Assembly (NCBI GenBank): GCA_036936605.1
Contig: JAUPFV010000004.1
Span: 179,818,807-179,882,806, forward strand
DNA length: 64,000 nucleotides
Source of the DNA: Limnanthes douglasii subsp. nivea
Taxonomy: Eukaryota > Streptophyta > Magnoliopsida > Brassicales > Limnanthaceae
Direction: 5' to 3'
Made by a program: the position numbers and the translations under genes. The stretch's first letter is position 1. Each line of letters starts with the position of its first letter. Positions 52,111-63,095 of the stretch are shown piece after piece. The notes beneath the pieces are model-generated. The model had not been told where the DNA came from. It ran no database searches and worked only from the letters and a program-made list of their open reading frames with translations.

Positions 52111-52560
52111 TTAATATTCAATATGTTATATCGATATTTATTTAATGAAAAAATAAATATTTACAATTATTTTAATTATTTTTAAATTTTTAGATAAAAG
52201 TTATTCAACTTTCATAAAAAACAATTATTGTTTTTAATTCTTAAAACACGACTAGTTCTAAATTACTAACCGATAAACATATAACGTTAAATTATATAGC
52301 TAACTAATGCCAAAAAAGATTAAATTTAATAAATTCGAATAAAGTAGGATCAAAACTAATTACAAATACAACTAATGTCAAAAACAAAAATATAAATAAA
52401 ATAAATAAATATTAATAATATCAAAACAAAAATAAAAAGTATAATTACACGTATATTGATATAAAAAGTTCCAGTCCAAAAACCTAGATTAATTAAACTA
52501 TTTCGTAGATTGTATTTGTTACATCAAAATATTCATCTCAACTATTATCAACAAAAAAAA
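52111..52560. other. AT-rich non-coding stretch
   Basis: No coding frame or repeat recognised. It may be decayed sequence of the gypsy element whose RNase H lies just to the right, but I cannot show that. Confidence 0.4.
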
Positions 52561-52589
52561 TTGTGACGATCAATTTTTTTTAGCTTTAT

Positions 52590-52704
52590 CTTATTTTCTA
52601 CTACTATTATTTTCTGCCAACCTAAATCTTTAAAATATTCGTGATTTGTATAACTAACTAAATTCTTTAAACAATAATTAATGTTTTCATGCTTCTCGTG
52701 ATCT
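52590..52704 (-). pseudogene. Chromovirus-like gypsy RNase H, piece beyond the copia insertion
   Basis: The minus strand, read in shifted frames, gives KH-stop-LLFKEF and then LVIQITNILKI, which fits the gypsy RNase H motif that follows YALVRAL (HYL..KEFV..SDHE.LKYL). The preceding part is at 58386 onward, across the copia element. The reading is short and degraded. Confidence 0.6.
52700..52704. other. Target-site duplication GATCT, left copy
   Basis: GATCT directly abuts the left LTR and recurs at 58386-58390 next to the right LTR. Confidence 0.75.
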
Positions 52705-53126
52705 TGTAAAAAATATTTTCGATCACTTCATGTGTATTTTAAAAAATAATATGAATACAATAATGAAAGTGGAAGCGATAAACGAGATAGAATATGTGTA
52801 CCTATAGCCATTGCAATTTGCGTGATTAAATTGTCTTTATGTGTGCTTCATCAAATTATCGTTTTGAATTTTGATTCCAAACTCTCATTTCACCTTTAGA
52901 TGGTGTATATAACTTATATGAGAGTGAATTTGGTGATCATTTTCAAATTGATCCTATCATTATTTATACTACTCCCATCATAGAATGAGTTATTATATAG
53001 AATAAGTGGGTGGTTACCTAAATAGTTGGTGGTTACCTAAATAATAGGAGGTTACCTAATGGGTAGTTATCTTGATCATTGATAACTGCTCATTAAATTG
53101 ATCACATATGTAAAATACGGCTTACA
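52705..53126 (-). repeat. Copia 3' LTR (left)
   Basis: Bounded by TG and CA on the plus strand (TGTAAAAAATATTTT to CGGCTTACA). Internal landmarks GGAAGCGATAAACGAG, GATGGTGTATATAACTT and TAGTTATCTTGATCATTG recur in the right LTR. Confidence 0.9.
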
Positions 53127-53140
53127 TTCTCCCACTTGAT
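53127..53140 (-). other. Copia polypurine tract
   Basis: The minus strand reads TCAAGTGGGAGAA immediately before the 3' LTR, the usual copia form. It would prime plus-strand DNA synthesis. Confidence 0.85.
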
Positions 53141-53389
53141 CCATTTATCGAGAGAGGCTTCATATACGAATCACGGAGAGTAATCCCTTTTTTAAAGCAA
53201 GAATCAATCTTCCATGTATCACAATATATTTAGTCTTTCACCACTCACACTTAATGAGTAAACCATATTTTTACTCTATGTCAAACTTTAATGATATTTC
53301 TCCATAAAATAACGAGAGTATGTACGTACATAATTTCAAATGAGAAATAATCGAACTAAATGAAAGTTTCAAAAAACATACTGAATGTA

Positions 53390-53980
53390 CTACATAATGG
53401 AACCAAGTCTCATCATTTCTGCATGATCCTTGAATCCTTTAATATGCATGCCTTTAGTCATGGGGTCAGCTATCACCAATTCAGTTCTAATATGTTTAAT
53501 GAGCACTTTACTTTCCTGCACACGTTCTTTCACGGCTAGATACTTTATGTGGATGTGTTTACTTTGACTTTCACTCTTATGATTCTTAGCCATAAAAACA
53601 GCAGCCAAATTGTCATAATACATTCTTATTGGTAGGCTAATATAGTCAACAACTCTTAGCGCAGATATAAATCATTTCAACTATACACCATGTGAAATAG
53701 CCTCAAAACAAGAAACGAACCCATCCTCTATTGTAGAAGTGGCCATCAAGCTTTGTTTGGCACTTCTCCATGATATTGAACCGTCAGCTAGCATAAACAC
53801 ATATCTTGATATGGATTTTTCGTGAATCATTACAGCCTCCAAAGTTAGAATCGGAGTAGCCTACCACTTCAAGATTTTACGTCCGTTTATGCATAAGTAT
53901 GTAATCTTTAGTACCCTTAAGGTACCTCAACACTTTCTTCGTAGTCTTCTAGTGATTGATGCCTGGATTATTCTGATATC
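53390..53980 (-). pseudogene. Copia RNase H, broken
   Basis: The best piece (53390-53623) has YYDNLAAVFMAKN, then SKHIHIKYLAVKERV and TELVIADPMTKGMHIKGF, matching the RNase H C-terminus of copia elements (DN...A...KN, SKHI.I.YH, LADP.TK). The upstream part to about 53980 is interrupted by stops. RNase H would remove the RNA strand after reverse transcription. Confidence 0.85.
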
Positions 53981-53983
53981 TTC

Positions 53984-54960
53984 CTAATACTCCAACAACA
54001 TATGAAATGTCAGTTCTGGTAAAGACCTACCAACAACTGAAGCATATGGAATATTTTGCATTTGTTCCCTTTCAGTGTCATTCATGAGGCATTGGTCTAA
54101 GTTGAACCAATCATCTTTCACAATGGGTGCTACGCTTGGCGAAAAATATTTCATACCAAATCTTTCTAATACTTTGTATAGGATTCTTGAGACAAACCCA
54201 AAATACATTGAGATCTATCTCTATGGATCTTTATGCCAATGACATAAGATGCTTCTCCCATATCTTTAATATCAAAGTTACTTGAAAAAAATTGTTTAAC
54301 CTCATATAATAATCCGTTATCATCCGTTGCTAGCAAAATATCATCCACATATAATACAAAGAAAATAAATATGCTCCTACTGACCTTAAGGTATATACAT
54401 TGATCCATAATATTTTCTTCGAATCCAAATGAAGTAATAATTTTACAAAATTTTATATATCATTGTCGAGAAGCTTGTTTCAACCCGTATATGGATTTAT
54501 TAAGTCTATAAACTAAATGTTCACCCTCTTTAGAGAATAATCCTTTAGTTGTTTCATGCAAACCTCTTCCTCTAAATCACCATTTATAAATGTCGTTTTT
54601 ACATCAATTTGGTGTAGCTCAAAATTAAAATGAGCTACTAATGCCATCACAACTCAGAAAGAATCTTTATTTGATACAGGAGAGAAAGTTTAGGTGTAGT
54701 CGACTCCTTCCCTTTGAGTGAACCCTTTGGCAACGACTCTAGCCTTATATCTCTTGATGTTTCCATGCGAGTCTTTCTTTGTTTTAAAGACGCACTTGCA
54801 TCCAATAGATTTTACACAATTGGGTAACCCTACAAGATCTCAAACTCGATTTGATGTCATTGAGTCCATGTCATCTTTTATGGCATTCATCCATAAGTTT
54901 GAATTCATACAACTTATGTCTTGTGAGAATGGCATGTGATCATTATCGACTCTAGTATTA
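53984..54960 (-). pseudogene. Copia reverse transcriptase, broken
   Basis: In order on the minus strand: GCKCVFKTKKDSHGNIKRYK and ARVVAKGFTQREGVDYT, then LHQIDVKTTFINGDLEEEV, IYGLKQASRQ near 54468-54497, and the catalytic LYVDDILLA (YVDD at about 54342-54353). DIKDMGEASYVIGIKI follows, then VLERFGMKYFSPSVAPI and IPYASVVG. Stops occur at several points, for example after VDYT. The catalytic Asp pair is intact although the frame is not. Confidence 0.9.
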
Positions 54961-55105
54961 TAATATAATTCTTGTAAATACATTAAATAGTCACTAAAAT
55001 AGTTGATTTCCTTGCTCTAGTAGATCTCCTCAATTGAACTTGTTCATCTGTATGATGAACAATTTGTTCCTCATTATCATCATGATCTATTAGATTATTG
55101 TTAAC

Positions 55106-55880
55106 TTATGAAATTTTAATAGTTGGTTGTGTAACACACAATATAGCTTGAGGTGCGTGAATGACAATTAACTTGTCACTTGAAACAACATGTGGAATTT
55201 GATATTCTTTATTTTCAGGAACAATATCCTGAAATTGATCACTCTCACTTATCAAGTCATTTTCAAGAAATTTTGCATTTCTTGATTCCATAATTCTAGT
55301 GCTATGAGACGGACAATAGAATCTGTAATACTTATACTTTCCAGCATATCCAATGAAGTGTTCACTAATGGTCCTTGGTTCTAGCTTCTTATCTTGTGGG
55401 TTGTACACTCTCACCTCAGATGGGCATCCCCAAATACGTATATATTGGAAACTCGGTTTTTATCTTTTAAATAACTCAAAATGAGTTTTTGAGACGACTT
55501 TGGAAGGAACCCAGTTTAATATGTATGATGTCGTCTTAAGAGCTTCTACCCATAAAAATTATGGAAGTTTAATATGACTTCTCACCATGTCTATTAAAGT
55601 TTGATTTCTTTTTTTTGCCATATCATTCAGGTCTGGAGAACCATGTATAGTGTATTGGGCAACAATCCTATGGTCTTGAAGAAATCTTGCAAATGGACCT
55701 GGTGTTTGTCCATTCTTGGTGTATCTACCATAGTATTCTCCATCTTTATCTGATCTCACAATCTTAATGTGCTTATCACATTGTTTCTCTACTTCAGCCT
55801 TAAACAATTTAAAACCGTCTAAAGCTTCATTTTTAGAATGAAGTAAGTAAAGATACATATATCGTGAATAATCATCTATG
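55106..55880 (-). pseudogene. Copia integrase core and C-terminus, broken
   Basis: The core begins FITFIDDYSRYMYLYLLHSK (first Asp present) and continues to IVRSDKDGEYYGRY (second Asp present). Where elements normally have GVAERRNRTL, this copy has MAKKRNQTL, so the catalytic Glu is Lys. The C-terminal piece (MRVYNPQDKKLEPRTISEHF, GYAGKYKYYRFY) matches the copia-type tail. A frame break at 55430-55560 separates them. Even with a mended frame the enzyme would lack its third acidic residue. Confidence 0.88.
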
Positions 55881-56124
55881 AAGGTGATAAACTATTTCGG
55901 ATCATTAACATTCATGTCGGGAAAACAAATGTGAATATGTTTGAACTTCTTTTCGCACCAATTTTGTGTTTGTTAGTTTGCTTTCCCTTAATGCAACCAA
56001 CACAAGTATCCAAATCAGTAAAGTCTATAGTACCAAGTACCTCATCATTTAACAATCTCTGAACTCTATCAATGGAGATATGTCCCAATCTCTGGTGCCA
56101 CAAAAGTGAAGAATCCTTATTCAT
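55881..56124 (-). pseudogene. Copia GAG-pre-integrase zinc-binding domain
   Basis: LLWHQRLGHISIDRVQRL followed by DLDTCVGCIKGKQTNKHK gives the His-His-Cys-Cys pattern of the domain at the integrase N-terminus. The zinc ligands look intact in this piece. Confidence 0.88.
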
Positions 56125-56144
56125 AATACATCTTTAACCCATTA

Positions 56145-56585
56145 TTAACATGCATCGAACGATGAGTGATATTGTTTTGCAAAGAAAAACGATATAAACC
56201 ATCTGACAAAATAACATAACCAATAAGTTCTGAGTTTCTCAAAAATATTAAAACTAGAATCCGAAAAATTAAAAGAAATTTCTAAAGGTAGAAGTCTTGA
56301 AACTGAAATCAAGTTTCTAGTGAAATATGGTACATAAAATATCTTTTCTAAATGCAAATTAAAACCACTACTTAAATTTAAGATGCATGTCCCAATATCT
56401 TCCACATGTGAACCCATCTGGCATCCTGGATAGATGTAGTGCTCACTCCCCATTGGTTTCCTTAGGTTTTTCATGCCCTGCAAGGTATTCTAAACATGGA
56501 TTGTAGTACCAAAATCAATCAATCATGTATTATGATTAATATTAACCATATTAGATTCATAAACAAGCACTAGAAAATTACCTTT
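56145..56585 (-). pseudogene. Copia protease region, active-site motif altered
   Basis: At about 56508-56519 the minus strand reads DFGTT where copia proteases have DSGAT, so the Ser beside the catalytic Asp is Phe. A stop follows soon after. Downstream, ILNLSSGFNLHLEKIFYVPY and TRNLISVSRL match the usual protease-to-integrase linker. Confidence 0.8.
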
Positions 56586-57270
56586 CTTCTCAAGACAAGT
56601 ATTAAACTTAATGTAGTCTTTCTTCATGTGTTATTTATTTTTACAAAAGAAATACATAGACTCATTCATTATGCCTTGGGCAGATGAAAGCTTTCCATTT
56701 ATCTTAATGTGATCCATTTTCTTCTTCGAAGAAGAAGTTGTAGTGAGATTTACTTGTTTGCCTTCTTCCATCTTCAATATCCCCTCCTCTTGAACACACA
56801 TGATCATAAGTACATTAATTGACCATTTATCCTTATGTGTGTCATAATATATCTGAAAGAGGTCATATTTTGGAGGAAGAGTGCACAAAATGAAATGTAC
56901 TAGCAAAGATTCTGACATGGTAACTTCCAAACTCTTAAGTTGGGCCGAAATATCTCTCATGCGCATGATATAATCATGAACACCTTTAAACCCATTGTCC
57001 CTAGAGGATTAAAGTTGCAAAATTAAAGTGCGACAAAGAGTATTGTCAACATTGACAAATTGTTCATCAATGGATTTAAGGATATCATTAACACTAGTAT
57101 GTTGATTGATAGAACACTGAATGCTAGAAAATATTTTGGTCTTTATGAACATAATTGAGAGACGATTAGATCGTTCCCACTTTTCATAAAGATCAACTGA
57201 ATCAAGACTACTAGCCTCAGGTATGCTAGGTGGTTCGTCTTTCCGAAAATCCTTAAAAAATTCCAGTTAA
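56586..57270 (-). pseudogene. Copia gag, broken
   Basis: The N-terminal part (VDLYEKWERSNRLSIMFIKT, then DEQFVNVDNTL) and the C-terminal part (MSESLLVHFILCTLPPKYD, then KDKWSINVLMIMCVQEEG) fit the gag of copia elements. The zinc knuckle reads YFFCKNK-stop-HMKKDY, so its first and last Cys are Tyr. A stop near 57010 divides the frame. Confidence 0.85.
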
Positions 57271-57963
57271 AATTGCTGCAATATATATATATATACATAC
57301 ATGCTTATAAACTAAAATTTGAGACTTCACTTTAATCACAATTTAACAATTCAAACTATGCATAAAATATGAATCTAGCGACATAAAACCTGTTTGTGGG
57401 CTAAACTTCTACTCAAATTATATTCAAATTTATATGCTAAAATTACTAAATCATATATATTTCTTAATTCATGTGGGTACGTTAAGACACATGATTTAAT
57501 ATTTCAACCTAATTAATCATACAAGTATAACAAAAAGTACATATGGGTATATTTCATTATATTACATATGATTAATTACAAATTTATATCTAGTTTCAAC
57601 ATGTGATTTCTCAAGAAATTTTAAATAACTAGAAATGTTGTGGCTACTTTTCAATTCCTAAAAATATTAAATCACTTGAAATATATCTTTGATCATTGTT
57701 CATGTAAAATCCTTATGGTCATAATTTGTTTTAATTAATTATTATAATCTTTGTACATGTCAATAAATAAAGCAAATAAGCATTTGATAATCATACTTTT
57801 TATGCCTCCACCAATATGAAACACAAATAACATATTAGACCCAAAATTCAGAACCACAAGTATTCATATAACATAGAATTATGCATTATGACCATATAAA
57901 CATACTGTATTTTAAATATAAAGAATAAGTATTCATATAACAAGCAAGATAGAGGAAATTACA
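57271..57963. other. Copia untranslated leader
   Basis: AT-rich with no coding frame, between primer site and gag. Contains an (AT)7 microsatellite at about 57281-57294. Confidence 0.7.
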
Positions 57964-57976
57964 GGCTCTGATACCA
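57964..57976 (-). other. Copia primer-binding site
   Basis: The minus strand reads TGGTATCAGAGCC, complementary to the 3' end of plant initiator methionine tRNA and the commonest copia primer site. Confidence 0.92.
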
Positions 57977-57978
57977 AA

Positions 57979-58385
57979 AGTACAAATATTTTGATTACTT
58001 CATGTATATTCTAACAATAATATGAATATACAATAATGAAAGCGGAAGCGATAAATGAGATAGAATATGTGTACCTCCAGTCATTGCAATTTGAGTGATT
58101 AAATTGTATTTCTGTATGCTTAATCAAATGATCGTTCTGAATTTTGATTCCAAATTCTCCTTTCACCTTTGGATGGTGTATATAACTTATATGAGAGTGA
58201 ATTTGGTGACCATTTTCAGATTTATCATATCCTTATTTTACTACTCTAGCCATCATAGAAGTGGTGATTAGATAAAATAAGTGGGTGGTTACCTAAATGA
58301 TATGAAGTAACCTAATGGTTAGTTATCTTGATCATTGGTAACTTCCCATTGAATGGATCACAATTGTAAAACACATCTTACTCAC
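57979..58385 (-). repeat. Copia 5' LTR (right)
   Basis: Aligned along its length with the left LTR, about 15 bp shorter. The outer terminus reads TTACTCAC rather than a clean CA, probably mutated. Confidence 0.88.
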
Positions 58386-58390
58386 GATCT
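58386..58390. other. Target-site duplication GATCT, right copy
   Basis: Partner of 52700-52704. Confidence 0.75.
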
Positions 58391-59605
58391 CACCAATGCA
58401 TAGAGTTTGTTATCGTAGGTTGGATAGTTAATTGATGTTCACCGAATTTCTCATTAAAATAGGCTATGTAATGTTCTATTTGAGTCAATATATCTCCAAT
58501 AACCATACCTGAAGTATCAACTCCACTTTAAATGTTTGTCAAAATAAGGAAGAACTAAAACTAGTGCTTAAGAGACTCTCCTTAATGGCTTGAAAATTCT
58601 TCTTGTGTGCTTCTTCCGACTTCAAATCTACGTTTTACTTAATCACAGCAGTGAGAGGAGCTCCTAAGGTTCTGATATCTTTCATAAATCTGTTACTAGA
58701 ACTATCCAATCTATGGAAACTTCGCACATGTCCAATTGTCGTTAGTGTTGGCCATTCTTGGATTTCTTTTATTTTTACACTATCAACGTATTCGCCTTTA
58801 AAAACTCACAATAAAGCTAATGAATACAAGTCAATCAATACATAATGTAAACTTCTTGAGATTAGCATAAAGATCTTCTTGTCGTGAGTTTGCAAAACCA
58901 TCTCAATTTTCTCTAAATGCTTTCTCAAACTCTTAATGTTAATTGGTATGTCATCAAAGTATACCACAACAAACTTACAAATATATACTCTTAGAACATG
59001 ATTCATAAGTCTCGTAAATTTACTTTGATCATTAGTAATCCCAAATAGAATAATTACCATTCATATAATCATTGCTTGATTTTGAAGGTTGTCTTCCGTT
59101 CATATCTTTCTTGCATTTTGATTTGGTGATAAACAATCTTTAAATAAATATTAGAAAAGATTGTGGCATCACTAAGTTCATTTAACATGTCATAAAGTAT
59201 TGGAATTGGATAGTCGTGTTTGATGATGATATTGTTAATGGCGCAAAATTCCATACATATTCTTTAACTAAAATCTTTTTTTGGTACCAATAGAACTAGT
59301 ATAACACATGGGCTAAGTCTCGCTCTGATGTATCATTTAGCCATCAATTCTTGCATTTATTCATATAACTCATTAGTTTCTCTCGAGTTCATGCGGTAGG
59401 CTAGCTTTTTTGGTAATGCAAAACCATGAACAATATAAATTTGATATTAAATCTCGAAGAGGGGGAAAACTAAGAGGTATCTCTTATGGAAAAATATCTT
59501 GATACTTTTTCAAAAACTTTTTCACTTCATTTGGTAGTTCCAACATGCTAACTCCTAAATTATGTTGTTGCTCAGTAGTCTGCCTAAGGGATCCATTCAT
59601 GATTT
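58386..59605 (-). pseudogene. Chromovirus-like gypsy RT and RNase H, broken
   Basis: Reading right to left: LPNEVKKFLKKYQDIFP, then FPPLRDLISN, then MEFCAINNIIIKHDYPIPIL, DATIFSNIYLKIVYHQIKM, FGITNDQSKFTRLMNHVL and KFVVVYFDDI (YFDD at 58951-58962). After that come IQEWPTLTTIGHVRSFHRL and GAPLTA, and KLYALVRS at 58386-58420. These are, in order, the pre-RT, fingers/palm, catalytic, thumb and RNase H start motifs of gypsy elements of the Reina/CRM kind. Stops are frequent. The frame halts at the copia target site and resumes at 52704. Confidence 0.88.
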
Positions 59606-60390
59606 CGTAAGCTTAAGAAAGCCTTTACAGAAAGATTTATGGGCAACAAAGAGCTCAAGCGCGAGCGAGACTCGATTATGGACTTTTATCAGAAGTGAGG
59701 TGAGTCTATAAAAAGTTATATTAAGTGTTTTGTTCATGCCATGAATGTTTTTCCAAATCTATAGGATAATATGGGTGTAGCCTCACTCAAGAGAGGCATC
59801 GACCGTAGAGGGGAGTTGTATGATGATCTTGTTAGATTCCAAACGGAGGTGATGGGAGACCTGCTCGCCAGCATGGATTCGTTCATCCGAGTAGACGATG
59901 CCTGAAAAGGAGAATCGCCTGATAGATATGTCTCTGACCCAAAAAAAAGGTTATCTGACCGGAGAAAGATTGACGATGCACCTCGTTGGGATACTGGACG
60001 ATGACCACTGCACTATGAAAATCCATACATGCGATTTACCCCACTCAATGAGTCCATATCGGTTATTCATGATTGAACGAAAGGGAAGTATGAAGTATCA
60101 AATGCCATGGGTAATGAGCGCTCCTGGTTTCAAACGATTGATCAAGTATTTTGGCTCATATCACAATGATCATGGCCACACAACTGATGAGTGCTGCCAA
60201 CTCCGAGAAGGAATTTAGAGACTGATAGACATCGGGGAACTCGTCTAATTCATCAAAGAACAAATTCACCACCGTCAGCTTTATCAGAGGGAAGAAACGC
60301 ACTCACTTAATGAAGATAAGCCTGACGATGATGCCCGGGCAGACAAAGGAAAACAACAATGCTTGTTAATCATTGTCGGGGGGTCATTCT
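59606..60390 (+). pseudogene. Tat-like gypsy gag, 5'-truncated and broken
   Basis: Starts inside the retrotransposon gag domain (KLKKAFTERFMGNKELKRER, DSIMDFYQK-stop-GESIKSY, then GIDRRGELYDDLVRF), with no LTR or primer site to the left. A second piece (59898-60218) ends SYHNDHGHTTDECCQLREGI, like the short zinc-binding stretch near the end of this gag family. The truncation point touches the chromovirus-like element in the opposite orientation, near 59605. Confidence 0.85.
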
Positions 60391-60620
60391 GACAACATAA
60401 AAAAGGGTGCCCAATCTCACTCTAGCAAAGGGAGGCAATCCAAGGTGGCCAGCAACACAGTCTCAAATGCAGGGGACAATTTCCTATCCCTCTTCACTAT
60501 TGTTGGCAAAAACTCCAAGGTGACCAAGGGCCAAAAACCAACAAAAAGTCACGAACCGATCAGAAGGTATGTGAAGTTGACGCCTCCTTATATCATAACT
60601 ATCAGGACCTGATAAAAGAT
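60391..60620 (+). pseudogene. Gag-protease linker of the right gypsy element
   Basis: A polar, low-complexity stretch (SHSSKGRQSKVASNTVSNAG) in an open frame of 79 codons. Position between gag and protease is its only identifier. Confidence 0.5.
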
Positions 60621-61110
60621 CTCATGTTCAACGATATCGACTTCAGAGGTGTCGGTACGCCTCATGAGGATGCACTAACGATAATCTGGATATCGGGGGA
60701 GTAATGGTCACTCGAGTCTTAGTAGATGAGGGTAGCTCGGCTAATATCATTTTTAAAGATAACTATGATCGAATGCATAAAATTCAACCCTACAAGCCCA
60801 CCCAATAAACTTCGGTTGGATATGAAGGTAAGGCGTCCCAATGTATGGGAGAAGTCGAGCTGATGGTTATAGTAGGATACTAACTTACTAAGCAAAAGGT
60901 TAAAACATTGTTCAGGATCTCCGATGCCCCAAGTTCTTATCATGCGATAATCGACAGACCCTGGTTGTTATGGAGGCCACACCATGCACGTTCACACAAT
61001 GCATCAAATACCCTGTAGGGAGCACCACGGAATCATCTGGAGGATTCATCGTACTACAAGCACATGTTATGCAGTCGCCATCGACCCCGCCAAGCCTCTC
61101 AGATAGAAAT
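60621..61110 (+). pseudogene. Tat-like gypsy protease, broken
   Basis: The active-site motif reads RVLVDEGSSANII near 60712-60752, in the usual place of VDNGSSADI; the catalytic Asp is present. Further on, FRISDAPSSYHAIIDRPWL matches the protease C-terminal motif. Frameshifts and stops lie between the two parts. Confidence 0.82.
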
Positions 61111-62179
61111 TAACTGGGGAGAGAAGCAATACCCAACCCTCGCTTAAACTAGTTGATGACCCAAAAGAAATAGAGTAGCCAGAAGAGGACCTTCCAGACT
61201 CAGTCCAGAAAGTAGTAGCCAAAGGCCGTACTTTGCGATTGGATAATAATCTAACCCCTATATATAATCGATCATTAGTTGAACTGTCAAAACAAAATTT
61301 GGATGTGTTTGCATGGGATGGAAATGTTTCAGGGGTTAACCCGTCAGTTATCTACCACGAGTTAGCTATCAAATCATATGCCAAACCTATACGACAGAAG
61401 CGATGGTCTTTCTCTATTGAGAAGTATGAGGTCATGTCTGCTGAAATGATGAAACTATCCAGGCTAGGACATATTAGGTGAGCTCGGTATCCCGTCTGAA
61501 TTGGAAACCTGGTTTTAGTTAAGAAAAAATATGGTCAATGGCGCATGTGTGTTGATTTCACCGACCTGCACCAAACATGCCCCAAAGATGCATTCCACAT
61601 GCCCCGCATCGACCAACTGGTAGATTCGGCTTCAGGATGCGAATTTCTATCGTTCATTGACGCATACTCCGGCTACAATCAGATTTGGCTCAACCCGTTA
61701 GACGAAGAGCATACAACGTTCAAACTGAGTGAGGCTTGTATAGTTACATGGTGATGCCATTCGGATTAAAGAATGTCGAGTCGACATACCAGCACCAAGT
61801 TAACCACATCTTTAGCAAACACTTGGGTAAGCACATGGAAGCATATATTGATGATATGATCATCAAAATACATACGGAAGACAGCAAACTTGAGACGCTC
61901 CAAACGGTGTTCAACCTATTGTGCTAGTTCAATTTAAAGCTTACCCCAATCAAGTGCTCCTTTGAAGTAAGAAGTGGCAAATTCTTATATTACATAATCA
62001 GCAAAAAAATAAATGAGGCCAACCCCGCCCAACTACAAGCAGTTATACAGATGGCACCACCCTGGAATATCAAAGAGGTACAATGTCTCACAGGATGCCT
62101 TGCGGCACTTTCCCGCTTCATTTCCAGAGCCTCATATAAGAGCCTCTCATTTTTCAAGATTCTCCGAGGGGCCAAGAAA
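61111..62179 (+). pseudogene. Tat-like gypsy reverse transcriptase, broken
   Basis: Recognisable in order: LVELSKQNLDVFAWDGNVSG, then IEKYEVMSAEMMKL, LVLVKKKYGQWRMCVDFTDL, CPKDAFHMPRIDQLVDSASG, SFIDAYSGYNQIWL, MVMPFGLKN and the catalytic AYIDDMIIK (YIDD at 61844-61855). The thumb follows with EVQCLTGCLAALSRFIS. Frames change at about 61490 and 61740, and a stop lies at 61925. Of all the gypsy RT copies in the window this is the best preserved. Confidence 0.92.
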
Positions 62180-62695
62180 TTATAATGGATGAAATAATGC
62201 AATAAGGCATTTACTGAATTAAAGAGCTACCTAACCTCACCAGAAATTTTATTCGCCCCCCTCGTCGATGAGCTTTTATTTTTGTATTTATCTATTTTTC
62301 CCTTTTATGTTAGTGTAGTCCTGGTCAGAGAACTAGCCCAGTGACCCATCTACTATACCAGCAAAACTCTAGTCGATGCTGAAACTAGATACCTCAACCT
62401 TGAGAAGCTTGCATTGGGTCTAGTCACCGCTACCCGGAAAATTCGCCCATACTTCCAAGGGCACACAATTATAGTCCGCACGTCGTTTTCCCTTAAAACT
62501 GTGCTGCAAAAACCTGCTGCCTCCAGAAGATAAACTAAGTGGAGCACGAGCTCGGGGAATACGATATCCAATTCGAACCACGCACTGTAATTAAGGGGCA
62601 AGTTGTAGCTGACTTCCTGACCGAGTTCTCCTCACCTATGGACACATATCAACCAGCCACCACTACACCGACCATCAAGCAACTAAGAATGGATT
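62180..62695 (+). pseudogene. Tat-like gypsy RNase H, broken
   Basis: CNKAFTELKSYLTSPEIL opens the domain; then VVLVRELAQ-stop-PIYYTSKTL, DAETRYLNLEKLALGLV and ATRKIRPYFQGHTI. This is the same protein region that module A of the satellite was cut from, in another family. Confidence 0.88.
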
Positions 62696-63095
62696 ATTGA
62701 GACTGAAGTCTGACACATCTGGCAGAGGCGCAAGGGTCGTTCTCCACTTAACTACAAGAGAAGACGTCTGACACACGATCCAATTTAAATTTCCGGTGAC
62801 TAATAACGTTGCAGAAAATGAAACAGTCATTTTCGCTATGAAGTTGGCTTTAATATGTGGGGCTCGTCTCCTGCGAATCCGATTAGACTCTCAGTTGGTC
62901 ATAAATCAAGCTAGGAATACTTATGATGTAAAGAAATAATAAATATGGGGCTGCCTAACAGCACTCAAGGAATGCGAGTCCAAATTTGCCATGGTACTAT
63001 ATAAACAAGTCTCACGCCAAACAAACTTCGTCCTTGACGCACTGGCCAAGGCCGCAGTTTTGGGTGAGCACCCTCTCGTCATTACACGGTAATTT
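62696..63095 (+). pseudogene. Second (archaeal-type) RNase H of the right gypsy element
   Basis: FPVTNNVAENETVIFAMKL, then LLRIRLDSQLVINQARN (DSQLV motif) and VLDALAKAAVLG at its end. A second RNase H between RNase H and integrase is the hallmark of Tat-lineage gypsy elements. A double stop interrupts it near 62936. Confidence 0.85.

Larger units (their letters stand above)
52705..58385 (-). mobile_element. Ty1/copia LTR retrotransposon, complete outline but dead
   Basis: It has two LTRs, a primer site, a polypurine tract and, in copia order on the minus strand, gag, protease, integrase, RT and RNase H. A 5-bp target duplication flanks it. The two LTRs differ at many positions by eye, and every domain has stops or frameshifts, so insertion is old. 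It sits inside the RNase H of a gypsy element. Confidence 0.93.

Noticed and set aside
52111..52560. Possible continuation of the gypsy integrase left of the split RNase H
   Set aside because: I could not find integrase motifs in any minus-strand frame here; only the RNase H piece next to 52704 is supportable.
52074..52700. Continuation, right of the array, of the gypsy relic that fathered module A
   Set aside because: The missing upstream RT part of that family was looked for on the minus strand but no RT motif was seen, so I cannot say that the array interrupted that element.
54718..54939. Plus-strand ORF over the copia RT
   Set aside because: Antisense shadow of the RT coding region, whose motifs are clear on the minus strand.
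57281..57305. AT dinucleotide microsatellite
   Set aside because: Real but ordinary; listed only within the copia leader.
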